Assembly (NCBI GenBank): GCA_945860945.1
Contig: CAMASG010000016.1
Coordinates: 1-41,861 of the forward strand
Origin: Akkermansia muciniphila
Lineage (GTDB): Bacteria; Verrucomicrobiota; Verrucomicrobiia; Limisphaerales; SIAT01
Direction: 5' to 3'
DNA length: 41,861 bases
The notes under the pieces were generated by a model, which had not been told where the DNA came from, searched no databases, and was given only the letters and a program-made list of their open reading frames with translations. A program made the translations under genes and the position numbers. Shown one piece after another: positions 24,379-33,492 of the stretch. Position 1 is the stretch's first letter. Each line of letters begins with the position of its first letter.

Positions 24379-24948
24379 ATGGCGCGTCCTTTCAAAAACC
24401 AACCGGCTCGCCGCGCGGTACGTGGTGTCACGCTGGGCGCGCGACTCAAGCGCGTGCGCCTTTTTCTCTGCGACGTGGACGGCGTGCTCACCGACGCGAG
24501 CGTTTTCATCGGTCCGCGCGACGAATTTAAACGGTTCAATATTCTCGACGGTCTCGGCCTGCGGATGTTGCAGCACGAGGGCATCCGCGTTGGCTGGGTC
24601 TCGCGTCGCGTCTCGGCCGCGACCACGAAACGCGCGAAAGAGTTGAAGGTGGATTTCCTCAGCCAACACAATACGGCCTGCAAAGTGGAGGCGGTCGAAG
24701 CGATTTTGAAGAAGACCGGATTGGCTTGGGAGGAGACGTGCTTCGTCGGCGACGACGTGGTGGATCTCGGCGCGTTGCGTCGCGCGGGCGTCGCGGTCGC
24801 GGTGGCTAACGCTATCACGGAGGTGAAGTCCGTGGCGCATTATGTCACGCGCCAACGGGGTGGTGAGGGCGGCGTGCGCGAAGTGGCGGAGCTGATCCTT
24901 CGCGCGCAAGGCCGCTGGGAACGGATCATCGCGGAGCATTCCAAGTGA
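24379..24948 (+). CDS. kdsC: KDO-8-phosphate phosphatase (HAD family)
   Basis: This enzyme removes phosphate from KDO-8-P to give KDO. The protein has 189 residues. The HAD catalytic motif CDVDGVLTDA places the nucleophile at D32 and the acid/base at D34. The capless C1-type layout continues with RFNILDGLGLRML, a conserved Lys region and the acidic motif CFVGDDVVDLGALRRAG. A basic extension of about 20 residues precedes the domain, slightly longer than in E. coli. It begins 2 bp after the kdsA stop and its TGA overlaps the lptC GTG, so translation is coupled. Confidence 0.95.
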   Translation: MARPFKNQPARRAVRGVTLGARLKRVRLFLCDVDGVLTDASVFIGPRDEFKRFNILDGLGLRMLQHEGIRVGWVSRRVSAATTKRAKELKVDFLSQHNTACKVEAVEAILKKTGLAWEETCFVGDDVVDLGALRRAGVAVAVANAITEVKSVAHYVTRQRGGEGGVREVAELILRAQGRWERIIAEHSK

Positions 24949-25409
24949 AGCCGGCGCCCGCATTTTGGCTCGTGCTGTCGCTCGCGTGCGTGGTTGTGGT
25001 GTTGGCGCAGGGATTGCCGGGCGAAGGCGTTCAGCGCGGCATCAAGTTCCCCGAACACGACCGGCAGACCGGCCGACTCAAGTCGCTGCTCTTCGGGGCC
25101 ACGGCGGTGCAGCAACCGAATGGGCTCATCGGCGTGACGGGAATGCGCGTGGAAACTTACACCTACCGCGACAACGCGCGTGTGCTGGAGATGATTGTCG
25201 AATCGCCGGCGTGCGTGTTCGATTTCCGGACGAAGACCGCTTCCTCCAGCGGTCCGATGAAAGCGTATCGCGCCGACGGTTCGTTCACGCTCGAGGGCGT
25301 CGGGTTTCAATGGTGCCAGACCAATTCGCAGCTTTCCGTGTCGAACCAAGTGCGTACACTCGTGCGCAGCGATTTGTTCCTCAGCCCATCGAAGAGTTCT
25401 CAAAAGTGA
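24945..25409 (+). CDS. lptC: LptC-like LPS export protein
   Basis: The protein has 154 residues with a GTG start overlapping the kdsC stop (GTGA). The N-terminal helix AFWLVLSLACVVVVLAQG (about 6-23) would anchor it in the inner membrane, leaving a periplasmic beta-jellyroll like other Lpt bridge components. The sequence is divergent; LptC is inferred mainly from position between kdsC and lptA, the single N-terminal helix and its small size. A segment such as GVTGMRVETYTYRDNARVL fits the repeated beta-strand pattern. LptC receives LPS from the LptBFG transporter and passes it to LptA. Confidence 0.8.
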   Translation: MKPAPAFWLVLSLACVVVVLAQGLPGEGVQRGIKFPEHDRQTGRLKSLLFGATAVQQPNGLIGVTGMRVETYTYRDNARVLEMIVESPACVFDFRTKTASSSGPMKAYRADGSFTLEGVGFQWCQTNSQLSVSNQVRTLVRSDLFLSPSKSSQK

Positions 25410-25414
25410 TTATT

Positions 25415-26125
25415 ATGAACACGCCATATTTTCTGCTCCGCTTTCTACTCGGCCTGTGTGCCGTGGCTTCCTTCGCGCCGGCGCAGATTGCGACGACGCT
25501 TCCGGGCAAGACGACGAATCAATTTACGCGCATCGAAGCCAGCAGTTTGGAGTTCGACCGCGACAAAGGCGTGGCTCTCTACAAAGGCAACGTGCGTGTA
25601 CAGGATCCGGAGATGGATCTGATTTGCGAGGAGATGCTCGTGCGGTTTGGTTCGTCGACGAATCGTGTCGCCGCCACCAACGCACCGGCGGCCAATGGCT
25701 CGGCGACGAACGGCCCCGCACGGCCGCTGATGGGTATCGGGGGGCGAATCGATTCCATCATCGCGCTGCGCAGCGTGGTCATCGTGAACAAGAAGGACAA
25801 GAGCCGCGCGACTGGTCAAAAAGCTGTGTACAACGGGGCGACGGACATCATCGAATTGACCGGTAACCCAGTGTTGGAAACGGAGCAGGGGACGTTGCTC
25901 GGCGAAATCATCGAGATGGATCGCCGCAACAACAGGCTCTCCGCCAAGAAAGCGCGGATGGATATCATCCTGCCCCCGACCAAAACCAACGCGCCGCCGG
26001 CCAAAGGAAATTTGCCCGCGACGAACGAGGTGAAGACTCCGGTGCCGCCTGCGAAGAGCAACACGAACGCGCCGCCGATCCAGCCCAAAACGTTGCCGAA
26101 GAAGAAGCGCGATACGCAGGCCTGA
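25415..26125 (+). CDS. lptA: LptA/OstA-domain LPS transport protein
   Basis: The protein has 236 residues from the ATG at 25415, 5 bp after lptC. A signal peptide (1-23, ending FAPAQ) directs it to the periplasm. The OstA/LptA domain follows: RIEASSLEFDRDKGVALYKGNVRVQDPEMDL, given here in part as RIEASSLEFDRDK, and a later strand set around GQKAVYNGATDIIELTGNPVLE. Between them is a low-complexity insert of Ala/Asn/Thr (about 86-105), and the last 50 residues are Pro/Asn/Lys-rich and probably disordered. LptA polymers form the bridge that carries LPS across the periplasm. The longer reading from 24965 is an out-of-frame run through lptC and is rejected. Confidence 0.9.
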   Translation: MNTPYFLLRFLLGLCAVASFAPAQIATTLPGKTTNQFTRIEASSLEFDRDKGVALYKGNVRVQDPEMDLICEEMLVRFGSSTNRVAATNAPAANGSATNGPARPLMGIGGRIDSIIALRSVVIVNKKDKSRATGQKAVYNGATDIIELTGNPVLETEQGTLLGEIIEMDRRNNRLSAKKARMDIILPPTKTNAPPAKGNLPATNEVKTPVPPAKSNTNAPPIQPKTLPKKKRDTQA

Positions 26126-26137
26126 TTTTCGCGGGAT

Positions 26138-26860
26138 ATGAGCCTCCTTACGACTGAGAAGCTGGTCAAAAGTTACCACCACCGTCGCGTGGTGGACGGA
26201 GCTTCCATCACGGTTGGTGCTGGCGAAATTGTCGGTTTGCTCGGGCCGAACGGCGCGGGCAAGACCACCACGTTCAATATGGTCGTTGGCGTGGTGCGGC
26301 CGGATGAAGGTGTGGTGCGTTTCGCTGGGCGGGAGATCACGCGTTTGGCGATGCACGAGCGCGCCCGCGCTGGCATTGGTTATCTCACGCAGGAGCCATC
26401 CGTCTTTCGCAAGCTGACGGTGGAGCAGAACATTCTCGCCATCCTCGAGACGTGCGACCTCGACGCCCGCGAACGCGAGGTGCGTTTGAAATATCTGCTC
26501 GATGAACTGGACCTCGCGCCGCTCGCCAAGAGTATGGCCTATCAGCTTAGTGGCGGTGAGAAGCGGCGGCTCGAGATCACGCGTGCGTTGGTCACAAGCC
26601 CGAAGCTGCTGCTGCTCGACGAACCGTTTGCGGGTATCGACCCGATCGCCGTTTACGAAGTGCAGAAAATCGTGCGCCGTCTCAAGGAGCGTGGGTTGGG
26701 CATTCTTATCACCGACCACAACGTGCGCGAGACGCTCAAGTTGGTGGACCGCGCGTATCTCATCCATAAAGGCGCGGTGGTGTATGACGGCAAGGCTGAG
26801 CAACTCGTCGACGACCCGAAGGCGCGCGAGATTTATCTCGGCCCCGATTTCAATCTCTGA
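26138..26860 (+). CDS. lptB: LPS export ABC transporter ATPase LptB
   Basis: This is the 240-residue cytoplasmic ATPase that powers LPS extraction with LptF and LptG, neither of which is in this window. It has all ABC motifs: Walker A LLGPNGAGKTT (about 33-43), the Q-loop in GIGYLTQEPSVF, signature QLSGGEKRRLEI, Walker B KLLLLDEPFAGIDP and the H-loop ITDHNVRET. The LptB-specific PFAGIDP and the DHNVRETL context separate it from the branched-chain amino acid ATPases. It lies 12 bp after lptA and 3 bp before hprK. Confidence 0.97.
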   Translation: MSLLTTEKLVKSYHHRRVVDGASITVGAGEIVGLLGPNGAGKTTTFNMVVGVVRPDEGVVRFAGREITRLAMHERARAGIGYLTQEPSVFRKLTVEQNILAILETCDLDAREREVRLKYLLDELDLAPLAKSMAYQLSGGEKRRLEITRALVTSPKLLLLDEPFAGIDPIAVYEVQKIVRRLKERGLGILITDHNVRETLKLVDRAYLIHKGAVVYDGKAEQLVDDPKAREIYLGPDFNL

Positions 26861-26863
26861 GCT

Positions 26864-27817
26864 ATGGCACTCAAACGCGATATCGTGACGGTCGAGCGGT
26901 TCTACATCGAGAACGCCGATGCCTTTGAACTGAAGCTGGTCGCGGGCGCGGGTGGCCTCAAGCGAATCATCCGCGAAGCGACGGTGAACCGTCCCGGTCT
27001 CGCGCTCGCCGGATTTTCCCACTATTTCGCGAGCAAACGCGTGCAGGCTGTCGGCGCGGCGGAGGCATCCTTTCTCAAAACGTTGTCGACGGAACAGCGC
27101 GCGGCGCGTTACGCCGATCTGTTGCGACACAAGATTCCGTGCTTCGTTTTCTCGCGCGATATCCAGCCGGACCGAGCCTTCCGCGACGCGGCCGAGGCGG
27201 CGAACATCCCCGTCTTCCGCACGCCGCTCATCACGATGCGTTTCATCAATCTCGCCACACTGGCGTTGGAGATGATGTTCGCTCCGCACGGTTCTGAAAT
27301 GGGCAGCATGGTGGACATCCTCGGCGTGGGCGTGATCATCAAGGGCGAGAGCGGCATCGGCAAAAGCGAGTGCGTGCTCGCGTTGGTCGAGCGCGGCTAC
27401 AGCCTCGTGTCCGACGACATTACCAAGTTGACGCTGGTGGACGGTCGCGACGTGATCGGCACCAGCCCCGAGCTGACGCGCAATCATATGGAAGTGCGTG
27501 GCATCGGTATCATCGACGTCGCCGCGATGTTCGGCGTGAAGAGCATCCGCGAGGAGAAGCGCGTGGACCTCGTCGTCTCGCTCAAGGCGTGGAATGATGT
27601 GCCGGATATCGATCGCCTCGGGATGGAGGAGGAGACGACCGAGATTCTCGGCACGAAGGTTCCGCACATCACCATCCCCGTTCGCCCCGGTCGCGATCTC
27701 GCGCGGCTCGTGGAGGTGGCGGCGTTCCAGACCAAGTTGCGCGGCACCGGTTACAATCCCGCGCAGGCGCTCAACGAGCGGCTCATCGCCCAGATGGCGG
27801 CCAAGTCGGCCAAATGA
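26864..27817 (+). CDS. hprK: HPr kinase/phosphorylase
   Basis: This enzyme phosphorylates and dephosphorylates the regulatory serine of HPr. The 317 residues are typical. An N-terminal regulatory domain (about 1-130) is followed by the catalytic domain with P-loop GESGIGKS (161-168), the Asp/His region VSDDITKL, the family signature MEVRGIGIIDVAAMFG and the loop VRPGRDLARLVEVAA. It starts 3 bp after the lptB stop, so it is co-transcribed with the LPS transport genes. Its substrate HPr is encoded next. In Proteobacteria hprK neighbours ptsN/rapZ genes; here no such genes are seen. Confidence 0.96.
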   Translation: MALKRDIVTVERFYIENADAFELKLVAGAGGLKRIIREATVNRPGLALAGFSHYFASKRVQAVGAAEASFLKTLSTEQRAARYADLLRHKIPCFVFSRDIQPDRAFRDAAEAANIPVFRTPLITMRFINLATLALEMMFAPHGSEMGSMVDILGVGVIIKGESGIGKSECVLALVERGYSLVSDDITKLTLVDGRDVIGTSPELTRNHMEVRGIGIIDVAAMFGVKSIREEKRVDLVVSLKAWNDVPDIDRLGMEEETTEILGTKVPHITIPVRPGRDLARLVEVAAFQTKLRGTGYNPAQALNERLIAQMAAKSAK

Positions 27818-27874
27818 CGTTCATTAAAAATCAAGCTCGCCAATCGGTAAATATTCATCCAAATTTTTGACCGG

Positions 27875-28174
27875 ATGAGTGTGGCTGATAAGTCATTCAA
27901 AAACGGTGTGGTGATCAAAGAGTTAATCATCCAGAACAAGCTTGGCATGCACGCTCGGCCGTCCGCGATGTTTGTCAAAATCGCCAGCCGCTTCACCGCC
28001 GAGATTTTCGTGGTCAAGGACGGCGAACGAATCAACGGCAAAAGCATCATGGGCCTGATGATGCTCGCCGCCGGCCCCGGTTGCCGCATCGTCATTGAAG
28101 CATCCGGCCCTGACGCCAGCCACGCCGTTGCGGAGTTGGAAGCGCTCGTCCAACGCCATTTCGACGAAGCCTGA
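27875..28174 (+). CDS. ptsH: Phosphocarrier protein HPr
   Basis: This is a small phosphocarrier of 99 residues. H26 in NKLGMHARPS corresponds to the EI-phosphorylated His15, and S57 in INGKSIMGLMMLAA to the HprK-phosphorylated Ser46, so both regulatory sites are present. An 11-residue N-terminal extension precedes the usual start of the family. The gene lies 57 bp after hprK. No enzyme I or EII gene occurs in the window. The context therefore favours a regulatory (PTS-Ntr-like) rather than sugar-uptake role, which is an inference. Confidence 0.96.
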   Translation: MSVADKSFKNGVVIKELIIQNKLGMHARPSAMFVKIASRFTAEIFVVKDGERINGKSIMGLMMLAAGPGCRIVIEASGPDASHAVAELEALVQRHFDEA

Positions 28175-28217
28175 GGCGTTCGCTCGCGCATTCTCCCTCC
28201 GTTCCACGCACCTGTCG

Positions 28218-28254
28218 GAACTTTCAGCTTTGAACTTTCAGCTTTGAACTTTAG
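28218..28254. repeat. Tandem 14-bp repeat between ptsH and gatC
   Basis: The unit GAACTTTCAGCTTT occurs twice exactly (28218-28231 and 28232-28245), followed by a partial third copy, GAACTTTAGCC. Each unit is itself two related 7-mers. It lies in the 89-bp gap ahead of gatC and is non-coding. Confidence 0.8.
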
Positions 28255-28263
28255 CCTTCGCTC

Positions 28264-28551
28264 ATGAGTGCCGTTCAAATTGATGTGAAATATGTCGCCC
28301 ACCTTGCGCGGATTAATCTCACTCCCGCCGAGGAGCAAAAGCTCTCCGCCCAGCTTGGCAACATTCTCGGCTACATCGAGAAACTCAACGAGGTGGACGT
28401 CTCTGGCGTGGAGCCCACCGCCCACGCATTTCCGCTCGTGAACGTGACGCGCGCCGACGAGATCCAGCCGTCGTTGTCGCACGCCGATGCTTTGCGCAAT
28501 GCGCCCGCGAAAGCCGCTGGGCTTTTCATCGTGCCGAAGATTGTCGAGTGA
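28264..28551 (+). CDS. gatC: Asp/Glu-tRNA amidotransferase subunit C
   Basis: This is the 95-residue stabilising subunit of the GatCAB complex, which converts Glu-tRNA(Gln) and/or Asp-tRNA(Asn) to the amides. Family features are VKYVAHLARINLTPAEE at the N-terminus, LGYIEKLNEVDVSGVEPTAH in the middle and APAKAAGLFIVPKIVE at the C-terminus. gatA follows 27 bp downstream. gatB is not in the window, so the third subunit must be encoded elsewhere if the complex is complete. Confidence 0.96.
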   Translation: MSAVQIDVKYVAHLARINLTPAEEQKLSAQLGNILGYIEKLNEVDVSGVEPTAHAFPLVNVTRADEIQPSLSHADALRNAPAKAAGLFIVPKIVE

Positions 28552-28578
28552 CGGCGAATTTTGGAGCCTGAATTTCCG

Positions 28579-30036
28579 ATGCTCAATCAACTCACCATTT
28601 CCGCGTTGTCCGGCAAACTCGCCAAACGCGAGGTCTCCGCGCGCGAGGCCGCGCAGGCGTGTCTCGACCAGATCGCCCGCGTGGACGGCCAGATTCACGC
28701 CTTCATCAGCCACGACGCCGCGGACGCGCTCGCGCAGGCAGATGCCGCCGATAAGCGCATCGCCGCTGGCGACCATGGCCCGCTGCTCGGCGTGCCGATT
28801 GCCATCAAGGACGTGTTGGCGGCGAAGAATCAACCGCTCAACTGCTGCTCGAAAATTCTCGGCAAGTTCACCTCGCCCTACGACGCGACGGTGATCGAGA
28901 AGCTGAAAGCCGCTGGCGCGATTATTTTCGGACGGTTGAACATGGACGAATTCGCGATGGGCAGTTCCACCGAGAATTCCGCCTTCGGAACCACGCGCAA
29001 TCCGTGGGCGCTCGATCGTATTCCCGGCGGCTCCTCCGGCGGTTCGGCCGCGGCGGTCGCTGCGGACGAAGCGATTGCGACGCTCGGTTCGGACACCGGC
29101 GGTTCCATCCGCCAACCCGCTGCGCTCTGCGGCTGCGTCGGACTCAAACCCACCTACGGCCGCGTTTCCCGCTACGGCCTCGTCGCCTTCGCCAGTTCGC
29201 TGGACCAGATCGGGCCGTTCACGAAAGACGTCCGTGACTCGGCCATCATGCTTGAAGCCTTGAGCGGCCACGACCGCCGCGATTCCTCGAGCGTGCCGCA
29301 AGCCGTTCCGAATTACTCCGCCGCACTCAATGGCAACATCAAAGGGCTCAAGCTCGGTCTGCCGAAGGAATACATGATCGGCGGGCTCGATCCCGAGGTG
29401 AAGGCCTCCGTCGATGCCGCGGTGAAGCAATTCCAGTCGCTCGGCGCGGAGATTGTTGAGATTTCGCTGCCGCACACCGATTACGCCGTTGCCACTTACT
29501 ACATCGTCGCCACGGCTGAGGCGTCGGCGAACCTCGCGCGCTTCGATGGCATCCGCTACGGCGCCCGCGTGGACGGCGCCGACCCGATCGCGCTTTACGG
29601 AAACACGCGTGGGCAAGGCTTCGGTCCCGAGGTGAAGCGCCGCATCATTCTCGGCACCTACGTGCTCTCGAGCGGTTACTACGATGCCTATTATTTGCGC
29701 GCGCAGAAAGTTCGCACGCTCATCCGGCAGGATTTCTTGAAGGCCTTCGAGAAGGTGGACGCCATCGTCACGCCGACCACGCCGACCGCCGCCTTCAAGA
29801 TCGGCGAGAAATCTGACGACCCGTTGCAGATGTATCTCTCCGACATTTTCACGATCTCCTGCAACCTCGCAGGCATCCCGGGCCTGAGCCTGCCGTGCGG
29901 CTTCACGAAGTCGCCAAAACTTCCCATCGGTCTTCAGCTTCTCGGCAAGCCGTTCGGCGAAGAGACGCTGCTCAAACTCGCGCACGCCTACGAGCAGAGC
30001 ACGCCGTTCCACAAGGAAAAGCCGCCGTTGAACTGA
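28579..30036 (+). CDS. gatA: Asp/Glu-tRNA amidotransferase subunit A
   Basis: This is the amidase subunit, which releases ammonia from glutamine for tRNA-dependent amidation. It has 485 residues from the ATG at 28579; an in-frame TTG at 28561 is rejected. The amidase-signature triad is visible: K77 (IAIKDVL), S152 in the [11 protein letters not shown] loop and S176 (TGGSIRQPA). Family stretches [18 protein letters not shown] and [13 protein letters not shown] are intact, and the C-terminal [13 protein letters not shown] is typical. It is the second gene of gatCA. Confidence 0.98.
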   Translation: MLNQLTISALSGKLAKREVSAREAAQACLDQIARVDGQIHAFISHDAADALAQADAADKRIAAGDHGPLLGVPIAIKDVLAAKNQPLNCCSKILGKFTSPYDATVIEKLKAAGAIIFGRLNMDEFAMGSSTENSAFGTTRNPWALDRIPGGSSGGSAAAVAADEAIATLGSDTGGSIRQPAALCGCVGLKPTYGRVSRYGLVAFASSLDQIGPFTKDVRDSAIMLEALSGHDRRDSSSVPQAVPNYSAALNGNIKGLKLGLPKEYMIGGLDPEVKASVDAAVKQFQSLGAEIVEISLPHTDYAVATYYIVATAEASANLARFDGIRYGARVDGADPIALYGNTRGQGFGPEVKRRIILGTYVLSSGYYDAYYLRAQKVRTLIRQDFLKAFEKVDAIVTPTTPTAAFKIGEKSDDPLQMYLSDIFTISCNLAGIPGLSLPCGFTKSPKLPIGLQLLGKPFGEETLLKLAHAYEQSTPFHKEKPPLN

Positions 30037-30051
30037 CGCGGCGCACTCACG

Positions 30052-30678
30052 ATGAGCGTCACGGTCAAGATTTGCGGCATCACAAGTGTCGAAGACGCGC
30101 GTGCGGCCGTCGAAGCCGGTGCGGACGCGATCGGCCTGATGTTCTTCGAGAAGAGTCCGCGGTTCGTCACGCTCGAGACAGCGGCGGCGATCAATCGCGC
30201 GCTGCCGCTCCACGTGGCGCGTGTCGGCGTGTTCGTCAACGCATCCGAGTCCACTGTTCACGAAGCCGTCGCCGCTTGCGGACTCACCATTCTCCAGTTC
30301 CACGGCGACGAGACGCCGGAGTTCTGCGCGCAGTTTCCACTGATGAAGATGAAGGCGTTCCGCGTGAAGGACGCTGAGTCGCTCGAGGCATTACCAAACT
30401 ATCCGACCGACGCGTGGTTGCTCGATGCCTACTCGCCCGCCGGGCTCGGCGGCACGGGCGAACGGTTCAACTGGGATCTCGCCATCGAAGCGCAGAAATT
30501 CGGACGGCCCATCTTTCTCGCTGGCGGATTGACGCCGGAGAACGTGGCTGAGGCGGTGCGGCGCGTGAAGCCGTTCGGCGTGGATGTCTCCAGCGGCGTG
30601 GAATCCGCGCCGGGAAAGAAAGACGCCGCGAAGGTGCACGCGTTCGTCGCTGCCGCGAAAGCGGCCCTGCCGGAGTGA
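30052..30678 (+). CDS. trpF: Phosphoribosylanthranilate isomerase
   Basis: This enzyme converts N-(5-phosphoribosyl)anthranilate to CdRP in tryptophan synthesis. The 208-residue TIM barrel begins VKICGITSVEDA with the catalytic Cys8. The other catalytic residue is the Asp in LLDAYSPAGLGGTGERFNWD, and the phosphate loop follows in FLAGGLTPENV and GVDVSSGVE. It starts 15 bp after gatA and is followed by trpB, so the run appears to be one transcription unit. It shows no sign of truncation. Confidence 0.97.
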   Translation: MSVTVKICGITSVEDARAAVEAGADAIGLMFFEKSPRFVTLETAAAINRALPLHVARVGVFVNASESTVHEAVAACGLTILQFHGDETPEFCAQFPLMKMKAFRVKDAESLEALPNYPTDAWLLDAYSPAGLGGTGERFNWDLAIEAQKFGRPIFLAGGLTPENVAEAVRRVKPFGVDVSSGVESAPGKKDAAKVHAFVAAAKAALPE

Positions 30679-30749
30679 GTTCGAACGCGTCCTGCGTCAG
30701 CTAATTTCTTTGCGCCTTCACGCCTTTGCGTCCATTCTCAGGGGTGTTT

Positions 30750-31952
30750 ATGAGCGCCATCGCCAACGCGAATCTGCCGGACGCCCACGGCCACTTTGGA
30801 CCGTTCGGCGGCCGTTATGTGCCGGAGACTTTGATGCATCCGCTGATGGAGCTCGAGGCCGAGTATTTCGGCACACAGCACGACGCGGAGTTTCAACGCG
30901 AGCTGTCGTATTATCTGAAAGAATTCGTCGGCCGTCCCACGCCGCTTTATTTCGCTGAACGGCTCACGCGCGAATTGGGCGGCGCGAAAATCTATCTCAA
31001 GCGCGAGGATTTGCTCCACACCGGCGCGCACAAGATCAATAACGCGATGGGCCAGATTCTGCTGGCGAAGCGGATGGCCAAAACGCGCATCATTGCGGAG
31101 ACCGGCGCGGGTCAGCACGGCGTGGCCACGGCTACGGTGGCGGCAATGTTCGGTCTGAAGTGCGTCATCTATATGGGCGCGGTGGATTGCGAGCGGCAGG
31201 CGCTCAACGTCTATCGCATGAAGATGCTCGGCGCGGAGGTCGTGCCGGTGCACGCGGGGCAGAAGACTTTGAAAGAGGCGGTGAACGAGGCGATGCGCGA
31301 CTGGGTCACGAATGTTCGCAGCACGCATTACATCCTCGGCACGGCGTACGGCGCGCATCCGTATCCGGTGATGGTTCGTAATTTTCAGCGCATCATCGGC
31401 GACGAAGCGCGCGCACAGATTCTCGAGCAGGAAAAGCGTCTGCCTGATTTGCTCATCGCGTGCGTCGGCGGCGGTTCGAATTCCATCGGCCTCTTCTATC
31501 CCTTTCTCGAGGACGCCAGCGTGCGCATGGTCGGCGTTGAGGCAGGTGGCGAAGGGATTCTCCCCGAGAAACACGCCGCGCGTTTTCAAGGCGGCTCGCT
31601 CGGCGTGCTGCAGGGAACGCGTTCGTATATTTTGCAGGACGAACACGGCCAGATTCAGTCCACCTACAGCGTGAGCGCGGGCCTCGATTACGCGGCCGTC
31701 GGCCCTGAGCACGCTTGGCTGCACGATCAAAAGCGCGTGGAATATAGTTACGCCACGGACGACGTAGCGCTGGCGGCTTTTCAGAAGCTCGCGCGATTGG
31801 AGGGAATCATCCCCGCGCTCGAATCCTCGCACGCTGTGGCCGAGGCCATTCGTTGCGTGCCGAAGATGAGCAAAGACCAAATCGTCATCGTCAACATCTC
31901 TGGCCGCGGCGACAAGGACGTGGCGCAGGTGGCGGCGAGGATCAAGCTCTAG
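30750..31952 (+). CDS. trpB: Tryptophan synthase beta chain
   Basis: This enzyme joins indole with serine to make tryptophan, using PLP. The 400-residue protein is of the canonical TrpB1 type that works with TrpA. K95 in [14 protein letters not shown] is the PLP lysine; E/N catalytic surroundings and the phosphate loop [10 protein letters not shown] are present, as is the C-terminal SGRGDKD. The ATG at 30750 has AGGGG 5 nt upstream. No trpA gene follows: the next gene is xseA, 21 bp downstream, so trpA must lie elsewhere. Confidence 0.98.
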   Translation: MSAIANANLPDAHGHFGPFGGRYVPETLMHPLMELEAEYFGTQHDAEFQRELSYYLKEFVGRPTPLYFAERLTRELGGAKIYLKREDLLHTGAHKINNAMGQILLAKRMAKTRIIAETGAGQHGVATATVAAMFGLKCVIYMGAVDCERQALNVYRMKMLGAEVVPVHAGQKTLKEAVNEAMRDWVTNVRSTHYILGTAYGAHPYPVMVRNFQRIIGDEARAQILEQEKRLPDLLIACVGGGSNSIGLFYPFLEDASVRMVGVEAGGEGILPEKHAARFQGGSLGVLQGTRSYILQDEHGQIQSTYSVSAGLDYAAVGPEHAWLHDQKRVEYSYATDDVALAAFQKLARLEGIIPALESSHAVAEAIRCVPKMSKDQIVIVNISGRGDKDVAQVAARIKL

Positions 31953-31973
31953 TCCCCTGCGTTGTTGCTCGCG

Positions 31974-33374
31974 ATGGCTAAGTCTTCCAAATCGAATTGG
32001 GACTTCGGTGAACTCTTTTCGCCGCAGGAGACGCGCCGCATTCTCAGCGTTGCCGAGTTGACTGCGCAGGTGAAGCGCCTGCTCGAACAGCAAATCGGAC
32101 AAGTCTGGGTGACGGGCGAAATCACCAATCTCCGCGCGCAGGCATCCGGCCACATTTACTTCACGCTCAAAGACGCTGCATCGCAACTCGCCTGCGTGCT
32201 CTTCGCCCGCGAGTCGGGTATTGCGCGCGACCTCTTGCGCGATGGCGCGAAGGTGGTGCTGCTCGGCGACGTGACCGTGTACGAGGCGCGCGGACAACAT
32301 CAGATGATTGTGCGTGCGGTGGAGTTGCAGGGCGTCGGCGCGTTGCAACTCGCGTTCGAGAAGCTCAAGCAGAAGCTCGCCGCTGAAGGGCTCTTCGCGC
32401 AGGAACGCAAGCGGACGCTGCCACGTTTTCCCCAGCGTATCGGTATCGTGACGTCGCCAACCGGCGCGGCCATTCGCGATGTGTTGCACGTGATTCAGCG
32501 TCGGCACCCGGGTATTGAAGTGATTCTCGCGCGGTCTCGCGTGCAAGGGCAGGGGGCTGCGGAGGAAATCGCCGCAGCGGTGCGACTGCTCAACGAATGG
32601 TCCGGCGCGCAAGCGAAAGCGGCGCGACTGGATTTGATTCTCGTCACGCGTGGCGGCGGGAGCTTGGAAGATTTGTGGGCGTTCAATGAGGAGCCAGTTG
32701 CCCGCGCTCTCTTTGAATCGGCGCTGCCTGTCGTTTCGGCCGTCGGGCACGAGATTGATTTCACCATCAGCGATTTTGTGGCGGACCTGCGCGCTGCCAC
32801 GCCGAGTGCGGCGGCGGAAATCATCACCGAGCATTTCGTTGCCAGCCGCGAGTTTATCGCCGAGGCTGGCCAACGACTGTGTCAGCTTGCGCGGCAGCGG
32901 TTGGAATCGGCGCGTGACGAACTGGGTCACTGTGTCCATCGGCTGAAGCTGATTCACCCGCGTCGCCGACTGGATGCGCATCTGCAGCGGTTCGACGATT
33001 TGCACGCCGCGTTACTGCGTGAGGTTAAAAAACGAGAGCGGACCTGTCGTAACGATTCGCAGGCCCTCAATCAGCGGTTGCTGCGCGTGCGACCGAGACA
33101 GGCGTTGGCGCGCCGCGCGGAGTTGCTGCGCGAATTGAGCCGGCACCTGCGCGAGTTGGGACGGCATCGGTTTGTGGATTTTCAAGCACGCCACAGCGCG
33201 GCGACGGCGCGGTTGCGTTTGCTCGGACCGGAGAATGTTCTCTCTCGCGGCTATTCCATCACGACCGATGCGGTGACGGGGAAGGTGCTACGCAATGCAA
33301 AACAGGTGAGTGCTGGGCAGAGGATCCGCACGCGCCTGGCGAAAGGCGAGGTGCGGAGCGTCGCGGAGGAGTGA
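31974..33374 (+). CDS. xseA: Exodeoxyribonuclease VII large subunit
   Basis: This is the catalytic subunit of the single-strand DNA exonuclease Exo VII. The protein has 466 residues from the ATG at 31974; a TTG at 31962 adds four residues. An N-terminal OB-fold (LSVAELTAQVKRLLEQQIGQ, partly shown as VKRLLEQQIGQVWVTGE) is followed by the nuclease core with IGIVTSPTGAAIRDVL, ARSRVQGQGAAEEI and TRGGGSLEDLWAFNEE. The C-terminal half is a long Arg-rich coiled coil ending in VLSRGYSIT. The small subunit gene xseB is separated from it by about 3.3 kb. Confidence 0.96.
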   Translation: MAKSSKSNWDFGELFSPQETRRILSVAELTAQVKRLLEQQIGQVWVTGEITNLRAQASGHIYFTLKDAASQLACVLFARESGIARDLLRDGAKVVLLGDVTVYEARGQHQMIVRAVELQGVGALQLAFEKLKQKLAAEGLFAQERKRTLPRFPQRIGIVTSPTGAAIRDVLHVIQRRHPGIEVILARSRVQGQGAAEEIAAAVRLLNEWSGAQAKAARLDLILVTRGGGSLEDLWAFNEEPVARALFESALPVVSAVGHEIDFTISDFVADLRAATPSAAAEIITEHFVASREFIAEAGQRLCQLARQRLESARDELGHCVHRLKLIHPRRRLDAHLQRFDDLHAALLREVKKRERTCRNDSQALNQRLLRVRPRQALARRAELLRELSRHLRELGRHRFVDFQARHSAATARLRLLGPENVLSRGYSITTDAVTGKVLRNAKQVSAGQRIRTRLAKGEVRSVAEE

Positions 33375-33492
33375 GCGCATACAATCTAATGGGGCGGAAA
33401 CGGGCATTCTCACGACTGTCCGCAACTTGTCCCTTCGATTGGCCCAAGATAAGTGTTGCCATTTTCTGCAGAAGCAGACATGTTGGGAACAC

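Noticed and set aside
25445-27667. 740-codon minus-strand frame across lptA-lptB-hprK
   Set aside because: Crosses three certain genes and their boundaries in antisense; His/Arg-rich shadow.
27751-30303. 850-codon minus-strand frame across hprK, ptsH, gatCA and trpF
   Set aside because: Spans five certain genes; the KFKAESSKLK piece is only the tandem 14-bp repeat read backwards.
30738-33005. 755-codon minus-strand frame across trpB and xseA
   Set aside because: Antisense to two certain genes, with shadow composition.
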